Made by a program: the position numbers and the translations under genes. Below, one piece after another: positions 11,621 through 25,390 of a stretch of DNA of 64,000 nucleotides. The stretch lies in contig NC_080682.1 in NCBI RefSeq assembly GCF_030445035.2, forward strand, positions 35,074,770 through 35,138,769. The letters run 5' to 3'. Position 1 is the first letter of the stretch. Each line of letters starts with the position of its first letter. The notes beneath the pieces were generated by a model. It was not told the DNA's origin. It was given only the letters and a program-made list of their open reading frames with translations, and ran no database searches. Source of the stretch: Dasypus novemcinctus (taxonomy: Eukaryota; Chordata; Mammalia; Cingulata; Dasypodidae).

Positions 11621-13780
11621 TGAAAATATAAGACACAAGATGGTTGGAGGTTTCCTGTCCCATATTGAAAAACTTTCATGAACATATAAGTTTGGAACCT
11701 ACTTCAATTACTATTACATTAAACACTATTGTCTTCTTCTTTAGGTAACTGAAAGCAGCTGTCTAATTTGGAGCACTCTTATTTACCACTAACAAATTTT
11801 ATATTTTCATTTATCTTTGTTGTTTTCCATGAGTGGGGGTTTCCATTTCTTACGTAGAACTCTATATAAATCAGGTTTTAATGGCTAATTTATAGTTGCC
11901 TATGTAATAGGCAAAAACTCAAGCATTTAATACCAGAGGTTTTATAGCATAATAGAGCTTAATAACTTATATTCTACCTCATAAATATTCTGCAAATTAT
12001 CTGAAATTCCCTCTTATCTATGGTACAGCAAAGAGATGTAATTTACACTATTAACATGATTTCTTTAAATTGTTTATAACCACTTAGCCATTGTAACCCA
12101 CTGGAGGTGGGCAAGAGGAATATATTCCAATTGTCTTCTAGTTCAAATTTTAAAAATGAGGATTTACTTAATAACAAGTATAAATATTTCTGAACTAATA
12201 CACTTTGTGTTGATATCTATTGAAGGAATATAGTTCTTTGACCTCTCATTTAAAATGGTACCTTAGAAAATACATAATATATGTTTTAAAGCTACTTGGG
12301 ACATCCTGAAAAGAATTTCCATAAAGATAATGAGATTCCATGGTTAGAAGTATTTCTGCACATATTTCTAATTTCTGAATTGAAAATAAGCAGAATTGAA
12401 AGATCAGATAAGGTCACTCATTAGATGAATTATGTCAAGTGGGTATATTCTTCATTCAGTATTGGTAAACCTGTCAAAATTCAAACATTTCATAGGTCTA
12501 GGCTTGGCTAGTCCCTTTCCCTTCTCACAATTTACCTAAGTGTTTTAAGGGATGCATTCATGCTGATCTGTCATCAATGTAATTAATATTACATGTTGCA
12601 AGTAAGAAGAAAAACTGTACTTAGGAATGAGACAAGAAAAAGATCTTCCCATATCTCTGCACAAGCCCCTGTTACCAGCACAGCTGCAAAGCAAACTATG
12701 TAGCTCATCCCATAGGATTTTTTTCACCTATTTGAGAATCTGGAATAATGGGATATAATTATAGTGAAGAAACACAGATAAAAACTGTCACCAAAGATCA
12801 ACACAGAGATAGAAAATAGATTTGAGAGTACATTTTAAAGTTGTTTTAGTGATTTTATTAATATTGTTCAGGATTTTTACATCATATAAAATGGTGGGTC
12901 ATACATATCATTTACACCTTTTTAGAAAACAGGGTTATGCTGACCTCCTGGGATGAACTGCAGAGTAGAAGATTTTATACAAAATATAGACGATGTATTC
13001 CTTGAATGTTTGTAAGCATTAATTATTGAAGAACAGTGAATGGAGAAGAGTTGTAAAATTAATGTTGTAGAAATACAAGCCTCAAATTAAAATTTGTAGT
13101 TCAAAATGCTGCAAAAATCATATCATTAGATTCAGGAACATAAAAAGTGAAGATAAAAGGAGACTCAAAACTCTTACGGGACAATTGCCAGGCTAAAAGT
13201 AAAATACCAAGGTTTGAACAAATGAAACCATTTAGCCTACACTCTATCTCTGCAAATCTTGATGACCCTTAATATGTTATCTGCTATTCTTCTTCAGTTT
13301 TTCAGAGTAGCATTGCATGGGAATTTTATAATAGCAATATAATGCAAAGAAGAAAGTTGCTGTTGTGGAAACTGTTAACCTTTCAACCCAGCCATCTGGC
13401 AGGCTAAGGTTTCTTTCTTGTGTATCCTGTTCTTGTACGTTGGTGGTCATTAATTTTATGTTGTTGGTTGTGCTGCTCACATGTCCTTTTCTAAACCCAG
13501 CTCTTGCTCTAATTGGCAGATCTATGCTTCTGCAGCAGGTTATTGATAGGTCACTCCTTCTAATTCAGTGAGCAATCATCATCCTACCCCTGCAGCCTTT
13601 TCCTGACATTCTCTTATTTTCTTTCCCATACCAAGAGTTTCTAAGACCTTGGTCATGTCTTTGGTGTTTTGGGGCAGTCTCAGTACTAATGCACTGGCCC
13701 CCAAGTGCCTAATTAAAGTGGCAAGCACATAGGGGATGCAGGCCACTCTGGTATTCGCCCCCTAGAGTTTCCTCTTCCTT
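11620..13780. other. Non-coding stretch, nothing recognised
   Basis: AT-rich sequence with only short open frames that lack family features. I see no tRNA-like fold or recognisable repeat ends here. Confidence 0.4.
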
Positions 13781-14390
13781 ACTCACACAGTCTTCTTGGC
13801 ATCTCTGGGATCCTGGCTGGCTCAACAATTGTCTCATTGTAACTGCAGTGTTGCTGAGTTAGGCCCAAAGGCACATTTGCCCAGAGAAAGCCTCTGGAAG
13901 ACACAGGTGGTTCATATAACTCTTTATTTCAAGAAGGAAGCTTACAAGGTGGAGATGTGGTCCAGGAAGGTAGCCAGACCCAGGTCTTACTCTGTAATTC
14001 AATTAGAGATATGTAGCAGTATATATAGGAAGAGAAACAAGAATGCAGAATGTCAGAGGTATAATCAATCTCAGGACTTGGGAGGTATTAGGTGGAATGT
14101 CATAGACTTTCTTAACATTCCTCGCCAGGGTCTTTGTGCAAAGACCTTTATCTTTGTGGTCATAAGACTGGGCTTCCAGAGCTAATTCACATGGCTGTCT
14201 TTGTTCTTTACCTGTTCCTTTCTGTATCGGTCCTGTATGGGTCATGCACTATACACCTGAAGTGTCCTGTCCATAGACAATTAATTGTGGATTTAGAATA
14301 CCTTTGTTCCCAGTGGAACAAAGGGGGAAGTAAGCCATAGAAGCAGGGGAGAATGGTTTGCATAAATAGAACTTTTTACCTTACACTCCC
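13780..14390 (-). repeat. Candidate LTR, minus orientation
   Basis: Read on the minus strand, a TATA-like cctatatatactgc block (complement of about 14010-14030) is followed about 95 nt later by AATAAAG (complement of about 13923-13929) and then by a compositionally distinct region. This U3-R-U5-like layout suggests a retroviral LTR. I could not define TG/CA ends or a target duplication, and no adjacent gag or env was firmly identified. Confidence 0.35.
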
Positions 14391-14479
14391 ATATCTTACA
14401 TGTGTGTGAATCAGTCATACTTGTCCTATGCTTTCTACCACTGCGTTTTGCTTACCCAGTCTTTTCCCAGCCAGTCAAC

Positions 14480-17400
14480 ACATATTTATCTTTTTTTTCT
14501 GTCTTTTAACACATTCGTGCTCATGCTTTATTATAAGATTTAATATAAGCAATTATTTTTTTCATTATGTGGTTTTCCTTTTGTTCACAATGTGAAAAAA
14601 AATTTTTGTTTTGAAAAAATGTCCTATAAACATTACATTCTTTTAAATGTTCTTTAATTTGATGTCCTTTTGGAATTTAAAAATATTTTCTTCTTATTGA
14701 GCTTATCTGTGTTCATCTGTTTTAATGATTAAATGTATTGATGTATTTTGAATGTATTAATCAAATCTAATGTTTTTCTATTTTCACATGATTGATTTCT
14801 GCATTCAAGTTTTTCTAATATATTTGATGGTATTTCAGACTTCTTGGAGTGGCTGTTTTGTTCATTTATAGCTTTGTTTAAGGCATTTATTGTCTATTGA
14901 TAATGTAATAAGTAATCATTTCAAAGACAGGAATATTAATGTGAAAAATTCAAATTTTGTTAATATATATTGGGGTTGTGTGAAAAAATAAATAGTTTAA
15001 ATTTAGGATGCAAACTTTAGCATAAATAATAAAAATGCTCTTCAATTTCTTTAGGCCCTTTTTAATTTTCCCTACATTATATATTTTTGAGTTAGTTTCA
15101 GTAGTACCTCATATGGCTACTACTCAATATGAACACAATACAAAAATAGTTTGTCTATTCCCAAATTATACTCTTTCCATTAAATTATGTTGATTTTGTA
15201 CCTTCATTTTCAAATGATCTGTTTGGGGAACACATGCAGAAAACATTTCATGATCTTCCTTAAGTCGAGTGTTGATTTTCAAAATGCCCTTGAAATCCTA
15301 ATACGAGAGAATTTCCTCAATTCATGAATTCTAGAGTTTCAAATGTAATACCAGAATATTGCATTTCATCATGCTGTCTATTTTATCCCCTCCAGAAATT
15401 CCATCAGATGTTTTTGATAAAGAACTATGGTATTTTAATATAATTTTGTTCCAGTGTAGCATAGTTCACAATCTAAATGCCAGTGTGTATCATACTGAGC
15501 CTTAAATATTCACTCAGTATAGCTGATTTTGAAATGCTTCTACATCATCCCATCATCCCTAATTTGAAATCACATGATCTTTTACACATGCAGTGAAACA
15601 AGGAAAAAGTCACAAGGATACACTGCAGCTTAACCTCATCAGCTGGAGCAAATATAAAGAAACACAGGACAGGAGATATTTATAATTCAATTCTCTGTTC
15701 CTCCTTGAAGACTTCTTTTCAGGCCTATTTTTATATGGGAGACAAAATACTTTGGCTATGTTGGAGTATCTGTCCATGTAAGATTGCAACTCTAAGGTCA
15801 GCAAACATAAAAATCACGATGTTTTATATATAGTTCTGCATATGTGTGAGTGTATGCATAGAAGAGGGCTAGGTCATCAAAGTGCAACTAAAAATAAGGC
15901 CCCATTTTAATGCTGAGATGTATCTGCTTGAGGTTTCTATCAATACAACATGAAACAAATAATTCTGACATATATTATCTGCTTGCTCAAAATTTATCTA
16001 TCACCTTTGTAACCTCTTTGCTATTTGCAGATAATTTTTTGATCCAAATGACAAATTTAATACATGGTGCAATGAACAATGTGACAGAATTCTTTCTGCT
16101 CAGCCTGACACAGAAATTTGACATACATAAACTCTTATTTGTCAAGTTTACAGTCATTTACTATCTTACTCTTGCAAGTATCTTAATCATTGTACTGGCC
16201 ATTGCTGCTAGTCCAGCCCTCAGATCCCCTATGTATGTTTGTGGTTTTCTTATCTTTTCATAGGTGCCTGTTCCTATTACACCATGAATACCACAAAATA
16301 TATATATATATTTGATTTACTCACTGAAAGAAAACAATTTCCTTCAGTAGGTATATGATTCAGCTTTTTGCTAAACATTTCCTTGGGGGACTTGGGATCT
16401 TCCAGCTCACAGTGATGGCCTGTGACCATTATGTGGCCATCTGCAGGCCCCTGCCGTACATGATCACAATGAACTAGTAGATCTGTGGTCTCTTGGTGGC
16501 CATGTCCTCAGCCTGGTGATTAATTCATATTCTGATTCAAATTCTTTTTATGGTGTGATTACCGTATTGTGACACCAAAAGCATTGACAAGTTCTTTTGT
16601 GGTCTTATCCCTTTTTTGAAGCTCTCCTGCACTGACAATCACATCTTTGGAATCTTTGTTGTCACCAACAGTGGGTACACTCACTTTTTTCTATCTTGTC
16701 ACTTCTTATGTCCAAATTTTTACTCTCTCAGAACTCAAATCTCTGAAGAGAACCAAAAGGCCCTCTCATCACTATTGCCTGTGATATTGTGTTAACTTAT
16801 TCTTTGTACTCTGTATATATCTCTATATCTTCCAGCCATTACCACCTCTCCCTTCATAAAGCAGTGGTTATGTTTTATACTATGGTAATGCACATGTTAA
16901 ACCCCTTAATCTATATCTTCAGAAATCAAGAGGTGAAAGTGAAATGCCATGAGGAAGCTCTTATGCCAAAGGGTGGTCTATTATAATAATTAATATAAGT
17001 AGATAATATAAAAACAAAATATATTCACATTTTAACAACAAATTTGACTAATGCAAGGATAATGGTCTTACAGTAAAAAATGAGTAATTTTAAGTATATG
17101 GCATCCATTTCTATCTGGAATCTCTAGTGTTTGTTCTTTTTCAAAATATCAATATTTGATGAAATGATTAAATCTTCCAAGTAGAAATGCCTTGGTATTT
17201 ACATATCATTGATCAAAGGAAAATTGCTAATTAAACTAAAATTGTCTCAATATGTGGATAATCTATGGCTTTATATATTGGAGCATATTTTCTGTTATTT
17301 TAAATCTACAGAGAACTTCCACTACAAAACTGCTTTAGTAGGATGGATTTGATCCCTAGCTAACAGCAACAACAGGAGCAGGTACGAAATGTGTTGTTGA

Positions 17401-18180
17401 AATCCAGTATTCAATTTGGTAAGTCTGCACATTAAACTTTTTATATGAAATAGCAAATCAATTGCAAAAAGATGAGATGGGGAAATATTTGAGATGTAGA
17501 AACTTCCACTGCAATTCTAAGAGAAAGAATACAGAATAAAGAACAGGATTCAGATCAAGGCCAGGCAAGAGGCCTGGGAATCCTAGTAATAACACACTGA
17601 AACTCATAAGAACTGAATCAACACAAATTAAGCATAAACATGCCTATATCTTATAGTAAAATATATATTATATACAGATTAATATTCAACAGTTTAATAA
17701 ATGATTCTTTCCAAATGGCAATTAAATTTCCTCAATGGTAGTTAACCTATTTGCTGGTCACCAAATATCCATCTGCACCCACCATATTTTTAGCCTCCTT
17801 TTATTTAAGTGGAACCAAAATACAAGCTAGCAGACATCATGCATGCCTCACTTAGACTGAATAATTTAGGAAACAGTGTGCTACTACCCAGCTCTTTCTT
17901 TCTATTCTCTGAGCTTTGAAGACATGCCTCAAGATGGTAGGACCACACAAGAAAGCAACATGGATTAGTAACTATAAAGAAGACAACTGTCATAGAGGAT
18001 CACCCAACACTCAGTTGATTTTGCCTAAGAAGAAATAAAATTGTTTAAGCCACACAAAGTTCAGGATTCATTTGTTACCCTAGTTTATCCTAACTAATAC
18101 ATTGACTAAATTTATCATTACAAATAATTATAAGTATTAATAAGCAAGCAGATTAGCAAAACTTTTGTAATGATCTTTAT
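14480..18180. repeat. OR duplication unit 1 (paralogous to 32280-36420)
   Basis: Homology by eye to unit 2 runs on both sides of the OR copy. Examples are the block around 14640-14720 against 32480-32540, 15240-15450 against 33000-33210, and 18060-18160 against 36265-36370. The OR pseudogenes sit at equivalent positions. Divergence is substantial, with many small indels, so the duplication is old. The outer limits are approximate. Confidence 0.7.
16072..16986 (+). pseudogene. Olfactory receptor pseudogene, family 4 (OR4C-like), heavily decayed
   Basis: OR genes encode seven-transmembrane odorant receptors of olfactory sensory neurons in one coding exon. The start MNNVTEFFLLSLTQ, a first-helix remnant, and a last-helix/C-terminal remnant with MLNPLIYIFRNQEVK mark an OR. 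The ICL2 motif reads [10 protein letters not shown] instead of MAYDRYVAIC, so the conserved Tyr and Arg are lost. A frameshift lies near 16255, two consecutive stops (tagtag) at 16475-16480 follow the ICL2 region, and more frame changes follow. The paralogue at 33820 is better preserved and OR4C-like. A splice-acceptor-like tatttgcag ends 42 nt before the ATG, as in the paralogue. No protein is expected. Confidence 0.9.
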
Positions 18181-18229
18181 CTACAAATAACATCAATAGA
18201 TAAATAGTATCATCACAAAACTAAGCATG

Positions 18230-21200
18230 GGAGATGAGTGTGGGAAAATGACACAAGAGTTGTAGGACTCAGTCTTTCCACCGAAACTATTATTATACAA
18301 GCAGGAATTGTCTGAAACAAATATTTCAAACTCCAGAAGAGAGAAGAACACTGTACAACATCAAGGGAAGAAGGGGAAGAAGAAGCTGATGAATTATGAA
18401 AAAAATATTAAACTGTTTTCTCTGAGAAGTGGCTTCTGGTGTCCATTCCTTACTCTAATGCAGGACACCATGAAGTACAGACCCTGGTTATCCCTGATAA
18501 CAGAAAGGAACATAAAATAATCTTCCAAAGGACCAGGTGTGGGCATGGCCAATCACTGATCACAGCATTTGATTCAGACTATCGGGGCCTGGCTTTGAAG
18601 GCAGTCATTAGTTAAACCACACTGGACAGTGGCAACAGTGGTAGAGACCAGAAAGCTGAATTTCCTTAGGGTTGTAGGGTAACAGTTAGTTGAAGGGCAG
18701 CAGTTGCTGGGTCAATCTAGAAATCTCACCTTTGGGAAACCATGTAAAATGCTCTTTGTATCCTTTCTGTTTCCCTCTTTAGGGCACTATGGGTCTGGTC
18801 TGCACTCCCTTATGAGTCTCTGGCCCTGTTTGAGGTGGAAAAGGTGATTTTGGCAAAGTCTTCTCCAGGATCACCCTTCTCCCAGAATCTGCCATCCAGG
18901 CAAAAGCAGCCTGACATAAGGAGAATGGTGTAAGAAACTAAACATCTAGAAATTCTTGGTCAAAGAATTGCAGATTTCAAACACCAAGGAGAGGTAAGTT
19001 TGTGTTCTGGAAAACACAAGGCCAAACTCCTGGAAACAGGAGAACCCCAAACCAACTAAAAAGCAAAAACTAAAGACAAAGACAGAGACTCAGAAAGGTG
19101 AAATATTCCTGCACAGTGTATTCATCTTAAGCAGATATTCCAGATAGGAGGGCTGAAGCTCAAGAAAATCTCTGCCTTATCACCAGGTGGTTACAAATTC
19201 AAGAAATAGATACCTCAGGGAATAAATCACAGCATTAACATTTTAAAATACTAAAATGTACAATGTGCAACAAGAGAGTACTAGACAAGCAAAGAAATAG
19301 GAAATGAAGGCCAATCTATAGGAAATGGATATAAATCCAGAAAACACAAAGAAGACCAGAAAGTGGACATACTGAAAAGAAACCTTTAATAATGTGATCT
19401 TAAAAATGCTCAGCTGAAGGAAAACACAGAGAAAGAACTAAAGATACCAGGAAAACAAAGAATTAACATGAGAATCTTAGTAAAGTAAAAGACATTTTAA
19501 AAGGCAAACAAATGGAAATACTGAAGTTGAAAGCCACAATAATGAAATGAAATGAAATGAAAAGTGCCCAAGAGGATTTCAAGAGCAGATTGGAGATAGG
19601 TAAGAACAAATCAGTGAATTTAAGACAAGACACTTGAAATGAATCAAGCTGAGACACAAAAAAGGAAAGAAAAATACAAGAAGTGAAAATAGCCTAAGAC
19701 CCCTCTGGAATATCATGAAGCATACCAATATACACTTTATGGGAATCCCAGAAATAAAAGAAAGAGATACAGGGCAGAAGGAATATTCACAGAGATAATG
19801 ACAGAGAACATCCCAAACTTAGCAAGAAAGCTGAATATGCACATCTGGGTGAAGAAACTCATAGAACACCAAATAGAATAAACATAAAAAATACACTCTA
19901 TCATACACTGATAACACTTTGAATGCAAAGGACAGGTTGAACATTCTTAAAGCTGCAAGGGAAAAGCAATATGTTATGTAAACGGGATTGCCAATTAGGT
20001 GCAGTGCCCATTTCTCATCAGAAATCATGGAGGCAAGAAGGCAGTCAATTGAAATACTGAAAATGTTGAAAGAAAATAACTGCCAACCAACAATTTTATA
20101 TCTGGCAAAACATTCTTTCAAATAATGATGGAAAGATAAAATCATCACCAGATAAACAAAAGCTTAGGAAGTTAATCACCAGTAGATCTGCCCTACAACA
20201 GTGACTAAAGATCTTGAGACTGAAAGGAAAAAGACATTAGACAGTGATTCAAAATGTCATGAAAGAATAAAATCTGTGTTAAAGGTGACCATTTGGGTAA
20301 TTATAAATGCCAGTATTATTGTCATATATTGTTTAGTATGTAACCCTGATCCATAACTTTGTACAGGTGCAAAATACAAACATATAAAAACTAAAGATAA
20401 ATCTATGTATTTGGACATACACTGTAGAAAGATATGTGGTAAAAATTATAAAAATAAAGGTGGGGAAAAGTAGGTTTGTAGGAAAAGTATATGTGTTTGC
20501 TACTGAAGTAAAGTTGGTATCAAAACAAATATGGCTGTCATGTATATATTATATTAAATTTTAACCCCATAGTAACCACAAGTCATATAGCTGTAAAATG
20601 TATACAGATAGAAAAAGGAAGGCACTCAATATGGTACAATAAAAAAAAAATCATATAAACATAAAAATAGGCAATAACTGAAGACTTGAAGGGAAATAAA
20701 AGTTATAAGACATAGATGATAAACAGGAAAATGGCACACAAAAGTCCTATAATATCAATGGTGACTTTAAATATAAATGGATCAAACACTCCAGTCAAAA
20801 TGTGAAGACTGACAGAATGTATAATGAAGCATGACTCAACTATATGATGTTTCAAAAAGACTCACTGAAACTGTACATTCAAATTTACAAGTAGATTGCA
20901 AGTAAAGAAGAGAAAATAATGTACCATGCAAGTAGTAACCAAGAATGTAGGGCTGGCTTTATTATATAGTATCAGATAAAATCAACTTAAGTGGAAAACT
21001 GTTATGAAGGACAAAGATGGTCAATATGTACTGTTAAAGAGGGCAATTCATCAAGAAGATGTAACAATTATAAATACATAAGCAGCTAACAGCAGAGCCC
21101 CCAAATATATGAAGCAAATACTGACAGATTTGGAAGAAGAAACTTATGGCTTTATATTATAAGTAGGATGCTTTAACACACCACATGAAATAATGGATAA

Positions 21201-22366
21201 AACATCTAATCAGATGATAAATAAGGAAATATAAGACTTGAAAAATATAATAAACCATTTAACCCAACAGACATATAAGGAATACTCCACCGAACAAAAA
21301 CAGAATACTTTCTTTTCTAGTGCACGTGTTTCACTCCTCAGGTAGAACATATAGTAGATTAAAAAAAGACTCAAAAATTCTAAAACATTGGTATGATACA
21401 ATGCATATTCTCTGACATCAAAAGAAGGCAGCAAGAAATCAATAATAGAAGGAGAAAAGGGAATCACATAAATATGTAAAAATTAAACAGCATACACTTA
21501 AACAACAAAATGGGTTAAACAGAAAATCATGAGAAATTAGGAAATATCTTGAGGTAAATAAAAGTGAAAATACAATATACCAAAACTTATGGGATGTAGG
21601 AAAGGCAGTACTAAGGAGGAAAATTATAGATATAAATGCTTTCATTAAAAAAGTCTTTTTAAAGACTTTAATAAGAGACATAATTTCAAAAATAAAGGAA
21701 CTGGAAAAGAAGAGCAAATTGAAGCCAAAGAGAGCAGAAAGAAGGAAAAAATCAAAGGTTATACCAGAGATATATGAAAAAGAAAACAAAATAAAGACAA
21801 TAGAGAGAATAAAAGAAAATACAAAATTTAGTTCTTTAGAAAGATAAAAAAAAATGACAAAATTTAATTAAAGAGACAGAAAAAAAATAAAGAACACAAA
21901 TTATGAAAATCAGAAATGAAATGGGGGGCATTACCACAGAACACACTGAAAAAAAAATATAAAAGGATACCATGAACATTGGTATGCTAATAAATTATAT
22001 AACTGACATGAAATGGAGAAATTCTTACAAACACACAATGTATTTACATTGACTAAAGAAGAAATGAAAAATTTCCACAAACTAATTACTAATAAAGTGA
22101 CTAAATCACTAATTAAAAACTTGATGACAAAGAAAAGTCCGGGACCAGATGACTTCACAGAGGAATTATTTTTAAGAAGACTAAACTCCAAATCTACTCA
22201 AACTCTTCCAAAAAAGTAAAGAGGAACGAACACACTCTAATTCATTCTCTGAGGCCATCACCCAAATACCAAAGTCAGAAAAAGATACCACAAGAAATGA
22301 ACAGTACAGGTAAATATCTCTTACAAATATAGATGCAAAAATCCTCAAACAAAATGCTAGCAAACT
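18230..22366 (+). mobile_element. Old L1, 5' part (5' UTR, ORF1, first part of ORF2)
   Basis: It contains a 5' UTR-like region (18230-19380), an ORF1 remnant (about 19430-20230) and ORF2 from about 20720 to 22366. ORF2 begins with VTLNINGSN-like endonuclease sequence and reaches the reverse transcriptase region encoding TNIDAKIL near 22330. Stops and frameshifts are frequent. ORF2 stops exactly at a 14-bp repeat and resumes at 25552, showing interruption by another L1. With its 3' part the element would be about 6.7 kb. A short (aatga)n run lies at 19545-19562. Confidence 0.8.
19430..20230 (+). pseudogene. L1 ORF1 remnant of the old L1
   Basis: Frames across this stretch give a helical, lysine/glutamate-rich region followed by RNA-binding C-terminal text such as ILKAAREKQ, a SAHFSSEIMEARRQS-like block and LYLAKHSFK. 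This is the order of L1 ORF1p (coiled coil, RRM, C-terminal domain), which binds L1 RNA as a trimer. Stop codons and frameshifts are frequent and no frame exceeds about 110 codons on either strand. Confidence 0.7.
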
Positions 22367-22626
22367 TGGATAACCAACAAGATCACAATGTAGTAAGGAG
22401 CTCCTAGAATCAGCTTCTGCCACCAGGAACTTATTAAAAACCCGGAGCTATCTGGAGCTAGCTGGAGCACATGTTTGGTGCCTCCAGGAGGCCAGAAGAG
22501 CATCCTGCCACATCATTGAAGGAAAGGAAGGAGAAGACTTCCCATCTGCAGAGATGACTCATAAGTAGAGCACTCCACAATCTGGAGGTCAGTGCTCATC
22601 CTCCACCAGAGGTACAAGCCACGTCG

Positions 22627-23423
22627 GGAGCTATTCCATGGCTGGAATTGAAAACTCCACTTCCCAAAAATGGGGGAGGAAGAGATGGTTGGTTATCAAT
22701 TTCAGCTACTGATGAGTAAATTCAGTGGGCTAAAGTATAATCCTAAGAACAGCTAAAGTCTGAGATTGTCCAAATCAGAAAGAGGCCAGGAGCTGCCACC
22801 TTAACTCCACACCTGGCATGAGGGAAGAGGGGCTGACCTAAGATCACAGTGCTGGTGGGGACTGGCTTCTTTCCATCCAGATCAGATTGCAGCTCTAGTC
22901 GAGGCCCTAGTCCCACCTCCAGCAGGCAGAAGCCTGCAGGGACCCAAGCCAGCCTTCCCGGGGAATTATCAGCCAAGCTGTGGAAGATAGTGATTATCCT
23001 ACTCTGGCAGTACTAGCTGACCCAGGAGCTATTCTGTGGCTGGAATTGGAAGCTCCAATTCCCAAAAACAGGGGAGGGGGAGACAATTGGCTGCTGATTT
23101 CCACTACTTTTTGGTAGACTCAGCTGGCTGAGATATAACCCTGGGAACAGCTGGGGTATGAATCTATCCAAGTTGGAAAGAGGCCGGTGTCTGGCATTTT
23201 AACTCTGTCCCCAGCCTGAGGGGAAGTCAGAGCCAAAAATCACAGTGATGGTAGGAACCAGTTTCTTTCACCCAGATCAGCCTGCAGCCCTAGACTAAGC
23301 TTCAGCCTTGCCTCCAGCAAGGAGATGGCTGGTGAACCCTGTACCAGCCTATCAAGGTAATGCAGGTAACTCTGGCTGGCACACACTGAAAATTGGAAGT
23401 CTACTGTGGCAACTGCGGTCATC
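22627..23423 (+). repeat. Two tandem 398-bp monomers in an L1 5' UTR
   Basis: Unit 1 starts with ggagctattccatggctgga at 22627 and unit 2 with ggagctattctgtggctgga at 23025. Shared landmarks at equal spacing include the ccaaaaa(t/c)(a/g)gggga block, the gaaagaggcc block and the ccagatcag block followed by the cctccagca motif. The units are diverged. Tandem 5' monomers acting as promoters are known in rodent and some older mammalian L1 families; promoter activity here is inferred only. Confidence 0.75.
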
Positions 23424-23859
23424 TTGGACACATACTTCATAGATTGCTACCTGCATTTGCAGTTCCATCCCCACCCCAGGCAGGGGAAAAGGACCTTGAA
23501 GCTTCATTAGTCTCTCTGGACAACTACAGTCTAGGTCTACACCAGTTGGATTATTCCACACAGCAGTGACTCTGTCCCTACCTCTGGCAAAGGAGAAAGT
23601 TGGAAGAAGTTTCTTTCATCCCTGGCACAATGAGGGCAGTTTGATCCTCTACAGCTTACAGCACCAACTACATGCCTGGCTCTTACTACACAACCAGCAA
23701 GGGAGAAAGGGCAGGAAGCCCTAAACTAAAGAGAAAAACTGCACCCAGAATAAATACTCTAGTAAGCCAGATGCCAAGATATCAACAAAATTTACAATCC
23801 ACACCAAGAAACAGGAGCTATGGTCCAGTTAAAGGAACAAGATTAGTCTCCAGATGACA

Positions 23860-24762
23860 TAAAGGAGTTGAGACAACTGATCATAGATGCTCAAACAAAT
23901 CGCCTTAATAAATTCAATGAGATGGATAAAGAAATTAAGGATATTAAGAAGACACTGGATGAGCACAAAAAGAATTTGAAAGCATACATAGAGAAATAGC
24001 AGAGCTTATGGGAATGAAAGATGCAATAAATGAAATTGAAAAGACATTGGAATCTTATAATAGCAGATTTGAGGAGGCAAAAGAAAAGATTGGTGAGTTT
24101 GAAGAAATGACCTCTAAAAGGGAACATACAAAAGAACAGATGAAGGAAAGAATGAAAAAAAATTGAACAAGGTCTCATGGAACTAAATGACAGCAAAAGG
24201 CATGCAAAAATACATGTCATGGGTGTCCCAGAAGGAGAAGAGAAGAGAAAGGGACAGAAGGATTATTTGAAGAAATAATAGTAGGAATTTTCCCAACCTT
24301 ATCTATATTCAAGAAACACAACATACTCCTAACCCCCCCCCCAAAAAAACCTTGAACAGACCAACTCCAAGACACATACTCATCAGAATGTTAAACGCCA
24401 AAGAAAGAATTCTGAGAATAGCAAGAGAAAAACAATGCATAACATATAAGGGATATCCAATAAGATTAAGCGCTGATTTCCCACCAGAAACCATGCAGGC
24501 AAGAAAAAAGTGGTCTGATATATTTAAAATACTACAAAAGAAAAACTTCCAGCCAAGAATCTTATATCCAGCAAGACTGTCTTTCAAAAATGAGGGTGAA
24601 ATTAGAATATTCACAGATAAACAGGAACTGAGAGAATTTCTAAGCAAGAGACCAGGTTTTCAGAAAATACTAAAGGGTGTGCTAGAGCCTGAAAGAAAAG
24701 ACAGGAGAGAGGGACCTGGAAGAGAGTCTAGAAATGAAGATTATATCAATATAAGTAACTAA
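23860..24762 (+). pseudogene. L1 ORF1 of the inner L1
   Basis: An N-terminal coiled-coil-like stretch (23880-24160) is broken by stops and frame changes. The RRM region reads HVMGVPEGEE near 24215-24240. The C-terminal domain is intact as an open block at 24352-24762, with [32 protein letters not shown] and [16 protein letters not shown]1p is an RNA-binding chaperone of the L1 particle. A C-run followed by an A-run at about 24330-24348 is a likely slippage lesion next to the open C-terminal block. Confidence 0.8.
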
Positions 24763-24819
24763 AAATGTGAAAAGAGTGGTGAAAATAAAATATGATAGAT
24801 AAAACTCAAATAGTCAGGA

Positions 24820-25390
24820 ATAAACTTAACCATGATATGTAAAGTACTTGTATTCAGAAAACTGCAAGTTAATTTTAAAAGAAATCATAAAGGCCTAATT
24901 AACTATAAGAATATTCTATGTTCATGGATTGGAAGACTAAAAATTATAAAACGTCAATTTTACTCAAATTGATATACGGATTCAATGGAACCCTGATAAA
25001 AATTCCACCAGCATTTTAAAAAAAATTGAAAACATGATCATCAAATTTATTTGGAAGGGCAAGGGGTCCTGAATAGCCAGAAACATCATAAAAAGGAAAT
25101 TGAACCCTCATCTCCAGACTTTAAATCATACTATCTAGCTATAGTGGAAAAACAGCATGGTGCTGGCCTAAAGACAGACAAATGAAACAATTGCTGGGTT
25201 CAGAAACAGACCCTCACACATACAGGCAAGTGATTTTTGACTAGCCTTTCAAACCCACATAGCTTGGGCAGCACTATCCATTCAACAAATAGTGCTAAAA
25301 GAATTGGATATCCATAGCCAAAAGAAAGAAAGAGATAATCTATCTCATACTTTATCCAAAAATTAACTCAAAGTGGATTAAAAACTTATA
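24820..25390 (+). pseudogene. L1 ORF2 3' remnant of the inner L1
   Basis: Frames encode a downstream-of-RT segment: LGINLT-like text, a YSMFMDWKTKNYKTS-like block and IIKFIWKGKG. Stops are frequent. It joins ORF1 almost directly, so about two thirds of ORF2, including EN and the FADD active site, are absent. Confidence 0.7.

Noticed and set aside
22743-22976. Short minus-strand frames in GC-richer L1 5' UTR monomers (also 23240-23561)
   Set aside because: Composition and repeat position explain them; frames are not matched between the two monomers.
22600-23430. Tandem 398-bp units as a CRISPR or satellite array
   Set aside because: Only two diverged units, both inside an L1 5' UTR; CRISPR arrays are not expected in animal DNA and no spacer pattern exists.
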